From Amycolatopsis deserti (lineage in GTDB: Bacteria; Actinomycetota; Actinomycetes; Mycobacteriales; Pseudonocardiaceae), in NCBI RefSeq assembly GCF_014653945.1, contig NZ_BNAU01000003.1, forward strand, positions 496,001 to 560,000: DNA of 64,000 nt, in the 5' to 3' direction. Below, one piece after another: positions 6,622 through 14,729 of the stretch (within the stretch, counting starts at the first letter, position 1; each line of letters begins with the position of its first letter). Under the pieces are notes generated by a model, which was not told the DNA's origin, searched no databases, and saw only the letters and a program-made list of their open reading frames with translations. The translations under genes and the position numbers were made by a program.

Positions 6622-9003
6622 TCAGAGCCTCGGGCGGTACCGGATGATCTGCGGATCGTGGTCGCTCGCCTGCTCGGCGAACTCCGCGTTGATGTGCACC
6701 ACGTCGTAGTCGACCCACCACAGCGCCCGCGACGTCAGGATGTGGTCCAGCACCTGCGAGTTGCCCTCGTAGACGTAGCTGTACCGCTCGTCCGCGGGCA
6801 GCCGGTCGATCTGGTCGCTCAACGCGCCGCCCGCGGTCAGGGTCTCCAGCGCGGGCGAGAACTGGTAGTCGTTCAAATCGCCGGCCACGATGACGTCCGC
6901 CCACGGGTCGGCGGCCAGCAGCTGGTCGACGAACCCGCGCAGCACCCGCGCCTGCTGCCCGCGCTGCACCTCCGAACTCCGCACCGGCGGCTGGTAACGG
7001 CCATGGGTCGGCTGGTCGCCGCCCTTGGAGTTGAAGTGGTTGGCGATCACGAACACGGTGTGGCCGTGGAAGACGAACTCGCCGGCCAGCGGCTTGCGGC
7101 TCTTCGCCCACGCGGCGTTGCCCGGATCCACCCGGCCGGGCGACACCGACAGGTGCGGCTTGCCGCGCTCCGTCACCACGGACACCGCAGTCGTCGCGTC
7201 GCCGCCCGGGCGGTCCACGAACGACACCCGGCGCGGGTTGAACAGGAACCCGACCCGGATGTTGCCGCCCGGCTCGCCACCGTCCGCCAGGTCCTGCGGG
7301 TCGATCTGCCGCCACTCGTACCGCGGGCCGCCCGCGGCGACGATCGCGTCGGTGAACCGCTGCAGGGTCTGGTCCGCGGCCACCACGCCGTCGCCCTCGC
7401 CCTCGGCGCCGTTGTTGTCCTGGATCTCCTCCAGCGTCACGATGTCCGGCGAGGCGAGGTTGTCCACGACGCCGTGCGCCAGCTGGTCGAACTTCTCCTG
7501 ATCGTCCACAGCGGACAGGTTCTCGACGTTGTAGGTCGCCACGGCCAGCTCGCTCGGCGACTGCTCGCGCGTCACCTCGCGCTGGATGCCGCCGTCCTTG
7601 ACCTCGCCCAGCACGGTGGCCTGCAGCGTGTACCCGCCGTAGCTGTCGTACTCCACCGGGCCCGAGGTCGGGCCGACGAGCGTGTCACCCGTGTCCGCCC
7701 GCGGGAACGGCCGCTGCGCGAACGGGATCAGCGACTCGATCTTGAGGATCCCGGTGTTCGGCGTGTCGTAACCAGTGTAGACGGTGCCGCCGCGGCCGGT
7801 CCGGTTCTCCCCCGGCTTGGTGGTCACGTAGACCTCGTTGTACTCAGTGGACGGTCCGACCACGCGGACGTCCTGCACGCTGACCACCTCGCCCTCGTGC
7901 GACTCCCAGAAGTCCAGCGAGTACTTCGCGGGCTCCAGCGGCAGGCCCTCGATGTTGCCGCCGGGCTGGGGCGCGAGCGTGCCGGGCACGGTGGCCGGTG
8001 TGATCGCGGTGGCCGCGGGCAGCGGGTTGCCGCTCGATTGAACCGTCCACTTCGGACCGGTGATCTCCGTGGTGGACTGGTAGATCGAGTTGGTGGGGCT
8101 GTCCGGGTAGTACTCGGTGACGGTGCCGGAGACCGTGACGGCGTCGCCGACGGCCACCGCGGGCGTGGTCGAGCCGGTGAACACCAGGACGCCCTCGCTG
8201 GTGCGCGGGTCGGCATCGGGCTGCGGGTCGGTCACCCAGAAGCCCCGCGCGGAGCCGAAGGTGCGCAACGCGGTGACGATGCCGGTCACGCCGGTGACCT
8301 TCTTGCCCGCCAGCGGCGAGAGCCGGGTGGTGCCCTGGATGTCGTGGATCCTGGCCGGGGTGCCGCCCGCGTCGCCGCCGGAGGTCTCGCCCTTGGTGTT
8401 GACCGGGGTCGGGGCGCCGGTGGCGAAGTCGGCGGCGTTGTTGTCGGTGTCGGTCAGCGTGGCGCGCGCGACCGAGGTGGTGTTGCCCGGCGCGGGCGCC
8501 GGGCTGGCTTCGCGGACGGTCGCCGAGCCGTAGCCGACGAGGTCGCGGACGCGCGGATCGGCGGCGCAGTCGGCGGCCGTGAGGCAGGTCAGGGCGGTGG
8601 TGCCCTGGACGAGGGCGACGGTGCCCGACGTCGCGGACATCGCGATCGACCCGGCGGCATCCGCGGTGGGCAGCGAGACCGCGCCACCCGATCCGGTGGC
8701 CTCGGCGACCAGGTACCGGCCGCCCGGTGCGACGGATCCGGTCAGCGCGGTGACCTGCCACTTGCTCGACGCGCTCGGCGAGCCGGGCAGGTACTGCACG
8801 CTCCAGCCGTCCAGCGCCGCGCTGCCGCCCGCCGTGGCGATCTCGATGAAGTCGCTGGTCAGCGTGGCCCCGCTGTTGCCACCACCGCCGTAGACCTCGG
8901 CGATCACGAGATCCGCGCTGGCCGCCGACGCCGGTGCCACCGCGACGGTCACACCGGCGAGCGCGGCCGCGGCGAGCACGCCGATTCTTCGACTGGTCGT
9001 CAC
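6622..9003 (-). CDS. secreted ExeM/NucH-type extracellular endonuclease
   Basis: A 793-residue protein starting at GTG 9003 (GAGGGGACTCAGG before it). Residues 1-28 form a signal peptide ending ASAAS. A lamin-tail domain follows (LVIAEVYGGGGNSGA...FIEIAT), then OB-fold-like segments (VTGVTGIVTAL, VSGTVTEYYPDS), and from about 510 an endonuclease/exonuclease/phosphatase domain with NVENL, TLEEIQDNN, ANHFNSKGGD, AGDLNDY, LDHIL and ASDHDP. These are the metal-binding and catalytic motifs of secreted DNases such as ExeM. The gene sits beside two small secreted proteins. A likely role is degradation of extracellular DNA for nutrient or phosphate gain. Confidence 0.9.
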   Translation of the reverse strand: MTTSRRIGVLAAAALAGVTVAVAPASAASADLVIAEVYGGGGNSGATLTSDFIEIATAGGSAALDGWSVQYLPGSPSASSKWQVTALTGSVAPGGRYLVAEATGSGGAVSLPTADAAGSIAMSATSGTVALVQGTTALTCLTAADCAADPRVRDLVGYGSATVREASPAPAPGNTTSVARATLTDTDNNAADFATGAPTPVNTKGETSGGDAGGTPARIHDIQGTTRLSPLAGKKVTGVTGIVTALRTFGSARGFWVTDPQPDADPRTSEGVLVFTGSTTPAVAVGDAVTVSGTVTEYYPDSPTNSIYQSTTEITGPKWTVQSSGNPLPAATAITPATVPGTLAPQPGGNIEGLPLEPAKYSLDFWESHEGEVVSVQDVRVVGPSTEYNEVYVTTKPGENRTGRGGTVYTGYDTPNTGILKIESLIPFAQRPFPRADTGDTLVGPTSGPVEYDSYGGYTLQATVLGEVKDGGIQREVTREQSPSELAVATYNVENLSAVDDQEKFDQLAHGVVDNLASPDIVTLEEIQDNNGAEGEGDGVVAADQTLQRFTDAIVAAGGPRYEWRQIDPQDLADGGEPGGNIRVGFLFNPRRVSFVDRPGGDATTAVSVVTERGKPHLSVSPGRVDPGNAAWAKSRKPLAGEFVFHGHTVFVIANHFNSKGGDQPTHGRYQPPVRSSEVQRGQQARVLRGFVDQLLAADPWADVIVAGDLNDYQFSPALETLTAGGALSDQIDRLPADERYSYVYEGNSQVLDHILTSRALWWVDYDVVHINAEFAEQASDHDPQIIRYRPRL

Positions 9004-9127
9004 CCTGAGTCCCCTCGTCTGATCATCAGTCGAGGCATCATCGCTCGATGAGGTGAGACGAAGGAAGACGCAGCGGCAACAACCGGTAACGGTTCGTCCA
9101 CCTGGCCTACGACGGAGGGCGGGTGCG

Positions 9128-9529
9128 TCAGTGGTCGTTGACGTACGAGCTCTTCGTGGCGTAACCCGTGCTGACGCCCTTGTAGTAGAGCTCGATGTAC
9201 GCGCCCTCCGGCAGGTTGTAGGCGCCACCGTCGTTCGCCGAATGCATCACGCAGGTACCGAAGCCGCCATTGGCGACGGCCTCGTACCGCCACCCGCCGT
9301 TGGCCCAGACGTTGACCATAGCGCTGGAGCCGTTGGCCTCGCTGTCGCAGACGGAGATGCGGTCGCCGTACTCCTCGACGTAGACGGTGACGCCCGGGGC
9401 GGTGAAGGTGTGGTCCCAGCCGTCCCCCGGCGGGTCGGGCATGGCGACTGCCGTGCCGACCGGGACCAGCGCCCCGGCCGCGGCCACGGCCACCGCCGCG
9501 GACAAGGTGCGGATGTTGAGCAGTCTCAT
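9128..9529 (-). CDS. small secreted protein of unknown function
   Basis: A 133-residue protein with a clear Sec signal peptide (basic MRLLNIR, hydrophobic core AAVAVAAAGALVPVG, cleavage near TAVAMP). The mature part is Tyr/Gly/Asn-rich, with two cysteines (ISVCDSEANG and GTCVMHS) that can form one disulfide, and aromatic strands (WRYEAVANGG, YIELYYKG) suggesting a small beta-sandwich. No family is recognised. It is transcribed toward the nuclease gene on the same strand, 124 bases upstream of its start, so co-expression is possible but not shown. Confidence 0.7.
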   Translation of the reverse strand: MRLLNIRTLSAAVAVAAAGALVPVGTAVAMPDPPGDGWDHTFTAPGVTVYVEEYGDRISVCDSEANGSSAMVNVWANGGWRYEAVANGGFGTCVMHSANDGGAYNLPEGAYIELYYKGVSTGYATKSSYVNDH

Positions 9530-9756
9530 CGGATACCCCCAGAAGTCCTGATCGACAAGAGGCTGAACCTACGACCGGGCGCTGACGGATCCCGCGCACC
9601 GCGGTGGGGTGTTCCCGCAGGCCAGGAACGGCCGGTACGGGTCGCCTGCGGGCCGGGAACCCCCGGACGAGGGAACCGTGCCACCCGTCCGCGTGAGCGG
9701 GCCACCACCGGCCACCCGCCGAGCCGAAACTGGGTTCCCCGACGAAAGGCAGGCAC

Positions 9757-10236
9757 ATGAGGCGGATGCTCGGCACCCTCGCGGGAGCGCTCGCTGTCGC
9801 GGCCCTCGCCGCCGCTCCGGCGTATGCGGACAACGGCCACTTCGTCACCGGGGGCGGCAACGCGGCGGCGTGCACCGACACCGGCACCCGGTTCGAGTGC
9901 GCCGGCAAGGTGGCCGGCCTCGGTGGCACGACCTTCGAGATCACCGCCACCGCCACCGGCACGGCGAAGGTCGAGTGCGTGAACCCGGCCGGCATCCGCG
10001 TGAAAGGTCAGGACACCGAGGTCGAAGTCACCGCGACGAGCGCACGGCAGCAAACCCCGCACAACGGGCAGTACACCTTCGCGCTCACCAGCAAACCCGC
10101 GGCCGTCCCCGCCGTGCCGGCCTGCCCGAACCCGCTCTGGACGGCCAAGGTGCTCGATGTGACCTTCACCACCGCGACGCTGACCCTCTCGGTCGACAAC
10201 GCCACCGCGGCGGAGACCACGGTCGACGTCGGGTAG
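9757..10236 (+). CDS. small secreted protein of unknown function
   Basis: A 159-residue protein with a signal peptide (MRRMLGTLAGALAVAALAAAPAYA) and a mature part rich in Thr and Val with alternating strands (FEITATATGTAKVEC, DVTFTTATLTLSVDN). Four cysteines (ACTD, FECAG, VECVN, PACPN) could form two disulfides. It looks like a small all-beta exported domain. It is divergent from the other small secreted protein, with 227 bases between them that hold no gene. A terminator follows at 10246-10283. Confidence 0.65.
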   Translation: MRRMLGTLAGALAVAALAAAPAYADNGHFVTGGGNAAACTDTGTRFECAGKVAGLGGTTFEITATATGTAKVECVNPAGIRVKGQDTEVEVTATSARQQTPHNGQYTFALTSKPAAVPAVPACPNPLWTAKVLDVTFTTATLTLSVDNATAAETTVDVG

Positions 10237-10245
10237 TGGGAACGA

Positions 10246-10283
10246 CGAACGCCGGGCCTCCCTAGCGGGAAACCCGGCGTTCG
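10246..10283. terminator. bidirectional terminator hairpin
   Basis: CGAACGCCGGG (10246-10256) pairs with CCCGGCGTTCG (10273-10283), with an inner TCCC/GGGA stem. It serves the secreted-protein gene on plus and tRNA-Ser(CGA) on minus. Confidence 0.8.
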
Positions 10284-10290
10284 ATCCCGG

Positions 10291-10377
10291 CGGTAGCGGT
10301 GGGATTTGAACCCACGGACGGGGTCAACCGTCACACGATTTCGAGTCGTGCTCCTTCGGCCGCTCGGACACGCTACC
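10291..10377 (-). tRNA. tRNA-Ser(CGA)
   Basis: Read on the minus strand: acceptor GGTAGCG pairs with CGCTACC, discriminator G. The anticodon loop is CT-CGA-AA within CACGA/TCGTG, with a long variable arm and the T-loop GGTTCAAATCC. It is 87 bases, reads UCG, and does not encode CCA. Confidence 0.97.
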
Positions 10378-10422
10378 GCCGACTAGGTTACTAGACGCCC
10401 AAGAGCGACTCGCAGGCACTCC

Positions 10423-10635
10423 TCACCTGGTGCGGAAGCGGCGCTGCGCGTCCCGCGCGGCGGTGGCCGCCCAGTCCGCGACCTCGGTGGTCGTCTCGCG
10501 CACGACACCGCGGATCCGCTCGGCGCGACCGGCCGTCTGGTGACGGCGGTTGCCGGTGAGGCGGCCGAACAGCTCCCGCGCCCCGCCCTTGGCCTGGCGG
10601 GACCGGCTCGTCATCCGGTTCTTCACGACGTTCAT
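10423..10635 (-). CDS. small basic CsbD-like protein
   Basis: A 70-residue, strongly basic, helical protein with an excellent ribosome site (GGAGGG) 4 bases before ATG 10635. The segment RQAKGGARELFGRLTGNRRHQTAGRAERIRGVVRE resembles the CsbD repeat (GxxKExxGKxTGxxxLxxxGxxxxxxG), a family of small general-stress proteins. The match is partial, so the family call is tentative. It has no membrane segment and stands alone between a tRNA and tadA. Confidence 0.55.
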   Translation of the reverse strand: MNVVKNRMTSRSRQAKGGARELFGRLTGNRRHQTAGRAERIRGVVRETTTEVADWAATAARDAQRRFRTR

Positions 10636-10685
10636 CGACCCTCCTTCGACGCGGTCGACAACGGGCTACCCCGACTGGCGCGGCG

Positions 10686-11138
10686 TCACACGTCCCGGTG
10701 ACCGGCGAAGAAGTCGGCCAGCAACGCGGCGCACTCGGCCTCCAGGACCCCGCCGCGCACCTCCGGCCGGTGGTTGAGCCGCCGGTCGCGCACCACGTCC
10801 CACAGCGACCCGACCGCGCCGGTGCGCGGTTCCCAAGCCCCGAACACCACCCGGGCCACGCGCGCGAGCACCAGCGCGCCGGCGCACATCGTGCAGGGCT
10901 CGACCGTCACCGCGAGCGTGCAGCCGTCCAGCCGCCAGCCGTCGCCGAACTCCCGGGCCGCCGCCCGCAGCGCCAGGACCTCGGCGTGCGCCGTCGGGTC
11001 GCCCAGCTCCTCGCGGGCGTTGTGGGCGCGGGCGAGCAGGCGGCCGTCGGGCGCGAACACCGCCGCGCCGATCGGCACGTCCGGGCCGGCCTCCCGCGCC
11101 GCGGCCAGCGCCGCGGACACCAGGTCGGCGTCGGACAC
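10686..11138 (-). CDS. tadA: tRNA-specific adenosine deaminase TadA
   Basis: A 150-residue cytidine-deaminase-fold enzyme with the zinc-binding and catalytic HAE (PTAHAEVLAL, residues about 53-60) and PCTMC (EPCTMCAGAL, about 82-92) motifs. TadA deaminates A34 to inosine in the anticodon of tRNA-Arg(ACG); that very tRNA is encoded in this window at 62001-62073. It starts with GTG at 11138, one base after the upstream partner gene's stop codon, so the two form an operon. Length and motifs are normal for the family. Confidence 0.93.
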   Translation of the reverse strand: MSDADLVSAALAAAREAGPDVPIGAAVFAPDGRLLARAHNAREELGDPTAHAEVLALRAAAREFGDGWRLDGCTLAVTVEPCTMCAGALVLARVARVVFGAWEPRTGAVGSLWDVVRDRRLNHRPEVRGGVLEAECAALLADFFAGHRDV

Positions 11139-11139
11139 G

Positions 11140-11622
11140 TCAGATCTCGTCGAGCAACGCGGTGAACTCGCCGCCGAACCCGCAGCGCTGCGCGATCATC
11201 TGCAACTGCTCGTCCGGGTAGAGGTCGACCTCGCCGGCGATCACCTCGAGCTCCGGCCCGGGCAGGCCGAGGTCGGCGAGGATGTCGAGGTCGCCCTCGG
11301 GCCAGATCGAGTCGTCCTCCTCGTCCGGCGGATCGACCCGCAGCACGTCGAGCACGTCGGCGGCGATGTCGTAGTCCAGCGCCGCCGCCGCGTCCGAGAG
11401 CAGCAGGGACGGTCCGCGCGGGCTCGGCCGCACGATCACGAAGAACTCGTCGTCCACCGCGAGCAGGCCGAATACGGCCCCCGTGGACCGCAACTTGGCC
11501 AGCTCGGTGATAGCGGCGTCCAGCCCCGTGAGCGCACCGGCGTCGAGCGCGCTGCAGCGCCACTTGCCGTCCTCCCGGACCACGGCCACCGCGAATCCCG
11601 CAACCGGCTCCTTCACCGACAT
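11140..11622 (-). CDS. tRNA adenosine deaminase-associated protein
   Basis: A 160-residue acidic protein that directly precedes tadA on the same strand. It carries the conserved features of the actinobacterial family named for this linkage: FAVAVVREDGKWRCSAL near the start, a central LAVDDEFFVIVRP strand, an acidic stretch PPDEEDD and a C-terminal RCGFGGEFTALL. It contains no catalytic motif. It probably supports TadA or tRNA modification, but the biochemical role of the family is unknown to me. ATG 11622 was chosen because conservation of the family starts near there. Confidence 0.85.
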   Translation of the reverse strand: MSVKEPVAGFAVAVVREDGKWRCSALDAGALTGLDAAITELAKLRSTGAVFGLLAVDDEFFVIVRPSPRGPSLLLSDAAAALDYDIAADVLDVLRVDPPDEEDDSIWPEGDLDILADLGLPGPELEVIAGEVDLYPDEQLQMIAQRCGFGGEFTALLDEI

Positions 11623-11677
11623 AGCGCACACCGTATACCTGGACGGATCATCGGTGCAGTCGCTCTGCGAGGATCGG

Positions 11678-12907
11678 ATGATGACGGGACCCACCGAGTT
11701 GCCCCCTTTGCCGGACACCCGGCTCGCCGCGTTGCTCTCCGAAGCCGAGGCTCTGCAACCGGCCACCGTCGCGCTGCGCCGCGAGATCCACGCCCACCCC
11801 GAGCAGGGCCTCCACCTGCCGCACACCCAGGCCGCCGTGCGCCGCGCACTGGACGGTCTCCCGCTGGAGATCACCGACGGGAAGTCGACCTCCGCGCTGA
11901 CCGCCGTGCTGCGTGGCGAGAAGGACGGGCCGGCGGTTCTGCTGCGCGGCGACATGGACGCGCTGCCGCTGCAGGAGGACACCGGGCTGGAGTTCGCCTC
12001 CGAAGTGGACGGCACTATGCACGCGTGCGGTCACGACGGTCACACCGCGATGCTCGCCTCCGCCGCGCGGCTGCTCGCGGCCCACCGCCACGAGCTGGCC
12101 GGATCGGTGGTGTTCATGTTCCAGCCGGGCGAGGAGGGCTACCACGGCGCGCGGCACATGATCCACGAGGGCGTGCTCGACGCGGCCGGGACCCGGGCCG
12201 AGCGGGCCTTCGGCATCCACCTGCTCTCCCACGTCGAATCCGGGCTGATCACCACGCGTCCCGGGCCGCTGATGGCCTCCAACGACACGTTCACGATCCT
12301 GGTCACCGGCAAGGGCGGGCACGGCTCGAGCCCGCACAACGCGATCGACCCGGTGCCCGCGGCCGCGGCGATGGTCGGCGCGCTGCAGACGATGGTGACG
12401 CGGCGGGTCAGCGTGTTCGATCCGGCGGTGGTGTCGGTGACCCGCATCCAGGCGGGCACCACCACCAACATCATCCCGGAGACCGCGGAGGTCGCCGGCA
12501 CGATCCGCACCCTGTCCGAGTCCACGCGCGCGCTGGTCAAGGCGGAGCTGCCGAAGGTGTGCGAAGCGGTCGGCGAGGCGCACGGCTGCCGCGTGCTGGC
12601 CGACATCGAGCCCGGCTACCCGGTGACGGTGAACGACCCGGACCAGGCGTTGCGCGTGCTGGACCTCGCCCAGCGCGTGCTCGGCCGGGCCGAGCTGATG
12701 CCCGACCCGATCATGGGCGCCGAGGACTTCTCCTATGTGCTGCAACGGGTTCCGGGCGCGTTCGCGTTCCTCGGCGCGTGCCCGCCGGACCTCGACCCGG
12801 CACAGGCGCCGACCAACCACTCCAACCGGGTGCGCCACGATGAAGGCGCTTTCCCGAAGGGTGTCGCGATGTATGCGGCCTTCGCACTCGACGCCCTGGC
12901 AGGATGA
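11678..12907 (+). CDS. M20-family amidohydrolase
   Basis: A 409-residue metallopeptidase-fold enzyme with the M20D motifs LRREIHAHPE (near residue 40), RGDMDALPL, MHACGHDGHTAML (metal ligands) and FQPGEEGYHGA (catalytic Glu and ligand), then a dimerisation domain (GKGGHGSSPH) and a final metal His in NHSNRVRHDEGAF. The family includes hippurate hydrolase and N-acyl-amino-acid amidohydrolases; the exact acyl substrate is open. ATG 11678 follows GAGGA at a good distance. It is divergent from the tadA pair and is followed after 6 bases by tyrA, so the two are probably cotranscribed. Confidence 0.9.
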   Translation: MMTGPTELPPLPDTRLAALLSEAEALQPATVALRREIHAHPEQGLHLPHTQAAVRRALDGLPLEITDGKSTSALTAVLRGEKDGPAVLLRGDMDALPLQEDTGLEFASEVDGTMHACGHDGHTAMLASAARLLAAHRHELAGSVVFMFQPGEEGYHGARHMIHEGVLDAAGTRAERAFGIHLLSHVESGLITTRPGPLMASNDTFTILVTGKGGHGSSPHNAIDPVPAAAAMVGALQTMVTRRVSVFDPAVVSVTRIQAGTTTNIIPETAEVAGTIRTLSESTRALVKAELPKVCEAVGEAHGCRVLADIEPGYPVTVNDPDQALRVLDLAQRVLGRAELMPDPIMGAEDFSYVLQRVPGAFAFLGACPPDLDPAQAPTNHSNRVRHDEGAFPKGVAMYAAFALDALAG

Positions 12908-12913
12908 CGCCCC

Positions 12914-13882
12914 GTGCGAGACGTATGCGTGATCGGGCTCGGGTTGATCGGCGGCTCGGTGCTGCGCGCGGCCGCGACGGTGGGGCGCGGGGTGTGGGGC
13001 GCCACGACTTCGGCGGCCGACGCCGAGGCCGCGGCCGCTGACGGGTTCGACGCCACGACCGACGTGGAGGCCGCACTGCGGCGAGCCGCCGACCGGGACG
13101 CGCTGGTGGTGCTGGCGGTCCCGCTGACCGCCGTCGAGGAGGTGCTGCGGACGGTCAACATGTGCGCGCCGACGTGCCTGATCACCGACGTGACCAGCGT
13201 GAAGACCGGCGTGCTGACGGCCGCCCGGGCGTTCGCGCCGGAGGCCCGGTTCGTCGGCGGCCACCCGATGGCTGGCACCGCGGAATCCGGCTGGCGCGCG
13301 GGCAACGCGGCGCTGTTCGGCGGCGCCGCGTGGGTGGTGTGCGTGGAGGACGACACCGACCTGGCCGCGTGGGCCGAGGTCGCCCGGCTGGCGATCGACC
13401 TCGGCTCGCACGTGGTCCCGCTGACCGCGGCGACCCACGACGAGGCGGTGGCCCGGATCTCCCACCTGCCGCACCTGCTGGCCGCCGTGCTCGCGGCCGT
13501 CGGCGCGGACGGCGGGCCGGTCGCGATGGCCCTGGCCGCCGGCTCCTACACCGACGGCACCCGCGTGGCCGCCAGCCGCCCGGAACTGGTCCGGGCGATG
13601 ACCGAGGGCAACCGCGAGGCGCTGTTGCCCGTGCTCGACGAGGCTCTCGGCCGGCTCGGCGCCATGCGCGGGTCACTGGCCTCCACCGGCGGCCTCGCGG
13701 TCAGCATCAACTCGGGTCACGAAGGCGCGCAAGCGCTTGCGGCCGCCAGGCAGGCCACACTGTCGGGCGTCCGCGTCGCGCTGGGCGCGCCGGATGCCCG
13801 GGACGGCCTGCGCGCGCTCGGCGAACGCGGCGGCCGCATCACCGCTCTCGCCGACGACACCGCCATCGGCGAGGTGCCGTAA
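12914..13882 (+). CDS. tyrA: prephenate dehydrogenase
   Basis: A 322-residue protein with an N-terminal Rossmann fold (VIGLGLIGGSVLR, residues 5-17), the catalytic-region motif VGGHPMAGTAESGW around residues 117-130, and a helical dimerisation domain with SHLPHLLAAVLA (prephenate-binding histidine). It oxidatively decarboxylates prephenate to 4-hydroxyphenylpyruvate for tyrosine synthesis. It starts with GTG, 6 bases after the amidohydrolase. No ACT domain is evident, so feedback control through such a domain is not expected. The C-terminal tail is Arg/Gly-rich. Confidence 0.9.
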   Translation: MRDVCVIGLGLIGGSVLRAAATVGRGVWGATTSAADAEAAAADGFDATTDVEAALRRAADRDALVVLAVPLTAVEEVLRTVNMCAPTCLITDVTSVKTGVLTAARAFAPEARFVGGHPMAGTAESGWRAGNAALFGGAAWVVCVEDDTDLAAWAEVARLAIDLGSHVVPLTAATHDEAVARISHLPHLLAAVLAAVGADGGPVAMALAAGSYTDGTRVAASRPELVRAMTEGNREALLPVLDEALGRLGAMRGSLASTGGLAVSINSGHEGAQALAAARQATLSGVRVALGAPDARDGLRALGERGGRITALADDTAIGEVP

Positions 13883-13885
13883 CGG

Positions 13886-14197
13886 TTACGGCTGGGTCGG
13901 TCCGCTCTGGGTGGGTCCGGTGGGTCCGGTCTGTGTCGGTCCAGTTTGGGGACCGGCCGGCCCAGGACCGCCCTGCGGACCCGCCGGGCCGGGGCCGGCT
14001 TCGCCGTGGCCGCCGCCGGACTGCTTGTGCAGGAAGTCCTTCGCCTTCGACGTGACGTTGTCGATCTTGCCGGAGTGCTGGCCGAACTTCGACTTGGCGA
14101 ACCCGCTCGCCTTGTCGAGGCCGTGCTCGATCTTGTCGGCGTTCTGGTCGAGCGCCTGCTGCGCCTTCTTCTTGATCTCGTTGAAGTTGATGCCCAT
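13886..14197 (-). CDS. MT0933-type antitoxin-like protein
   Basis: A 103-residue protein. Residues 1-57 (MGINFNEIKKKAQQALDQN..., FAKSKFGQHSGKIDNVTSKAKDFL) match the MT0933/Rv0909 antitoxin family, short Lys-rich helical proteins. The rest is a disordered Gly/Pro tail made of GPxGP and TGPTQ repeats, longer than usual for the family. It is divergent from an SRPBCC gene; in Mycobacterium tuberculosis the corresponding Rv0909 pairs with the SRPBCC protein Rv0910 as antitoxin and toxin. ATG 14197 is preferred because family similarity begins there; a TTG at 14215 would add 6 residues. Confidence 0.75.
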   Translation of the reverse strand: MGINFNEIKKKAQQALDQNADKIEHGLDKASGFAKSKFGQHSGKIDNVTSKAKDFLHKQSGGGHGEAGPGPAGPQGGPGPAGPQTGPTQTGPTGPTQSGPTQP

Positions 14198-14288
14198 GAA
14201 TCCATGAAACCCCAAGGTCAGCGCCCCCGCATCCGGTAAGGCCCTGGTTTACTGGTCGGTAACCCCTACGCGAGCGGAAAGGCCACCG

Positions 14289-14729
14289 ATGCCAGCCAGG
14301 ACGTTCACCTTCGAGGTCACCCGAACCAGCAGCGCCCCTCCCGCGACCCTGTTCCGGCTGGAGACGGACGGCGCCCGCTGGTCCGAGTGGGCCAAACCGC
14401 TCGTCGTCGTGTCCAGGTGGGCCCGGTGGGCCGACCCGGTCGGCGGGGTGGGCGCGATCCGGACGGTGGGGACCTGGCCGTTGCTGACCCACGAGGAAAC
14501 GGTCGAGTACGAGCAGGACCGGCGCCACGTCTACACGTTCGCCGAGCCCGCGCCGGTGCGCGACTACCGGGCCGAAGTGCTGTTCGAGCCGCACGGCACC
14601 GGCACCCGGCTGACCTGGCGCGGCTCGTTCCGGGAGAAGGTGCCGGGCAGCGGGCCGATCGTGCGCGCCGTGGTGGCGGGGGTGATCCGGTTCCTGTCCG
14701 CGAGGCTGGTCAAGGCCGCCGAGCGCTAA
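14289..14729 (+). CDS. SRPBCC-family protein, Rv0910-like toxin candidate
   Basis: A 146-residue START/SRPBCC-fold protein with the usual signature: an N-terminal strand (FTFEVTRTSSAPPATLFRL), WSEWAKP, a central GTWPLLTHEETVEYEQD, and a long C-terminal helix (VVAGVIRFLSARLVKAAER). GGAAAGG before ATG 14289 is a good ribosome site. Adjacency to an MT0933-like antitoxin suggests the Rv0909-Rv0910 type pair, although here the genes are divergent instead of co-directional. The alternative is a lipid- or polyketide-binding protein with no toxin role. The 3' end overlaps the CHAT gene's end by 4 bases. Confidence 0.7.
   Translation: MPARTFTFEVTRTSSAPPATLFRLETDGARWSEWAKPLVVVSRWARWADPVGGVGAIRTVGTWPLLTHEETVEYEQDRRHVYTFAEPAPVRDYRAEVLFEPHGTGTRLTWRGSFREKVPGSGPIVRAVVAGVIRFLSARLVKAAER

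Noticed and set aside
4994..7315. A 773-codon minus-strand open frame across four genes
   Set aside because: It crosses the repeat region and genes of the other strand, with low-complexity product; its open length is a result of missing stops in GC-rich repeats.
12711..13356. Antisense frames over tyrA as small regulatory proteins
   Set aside because: Composition is Arg/Pro/Ser-rich with no ribosome site; tyrA has full motifs on plus.
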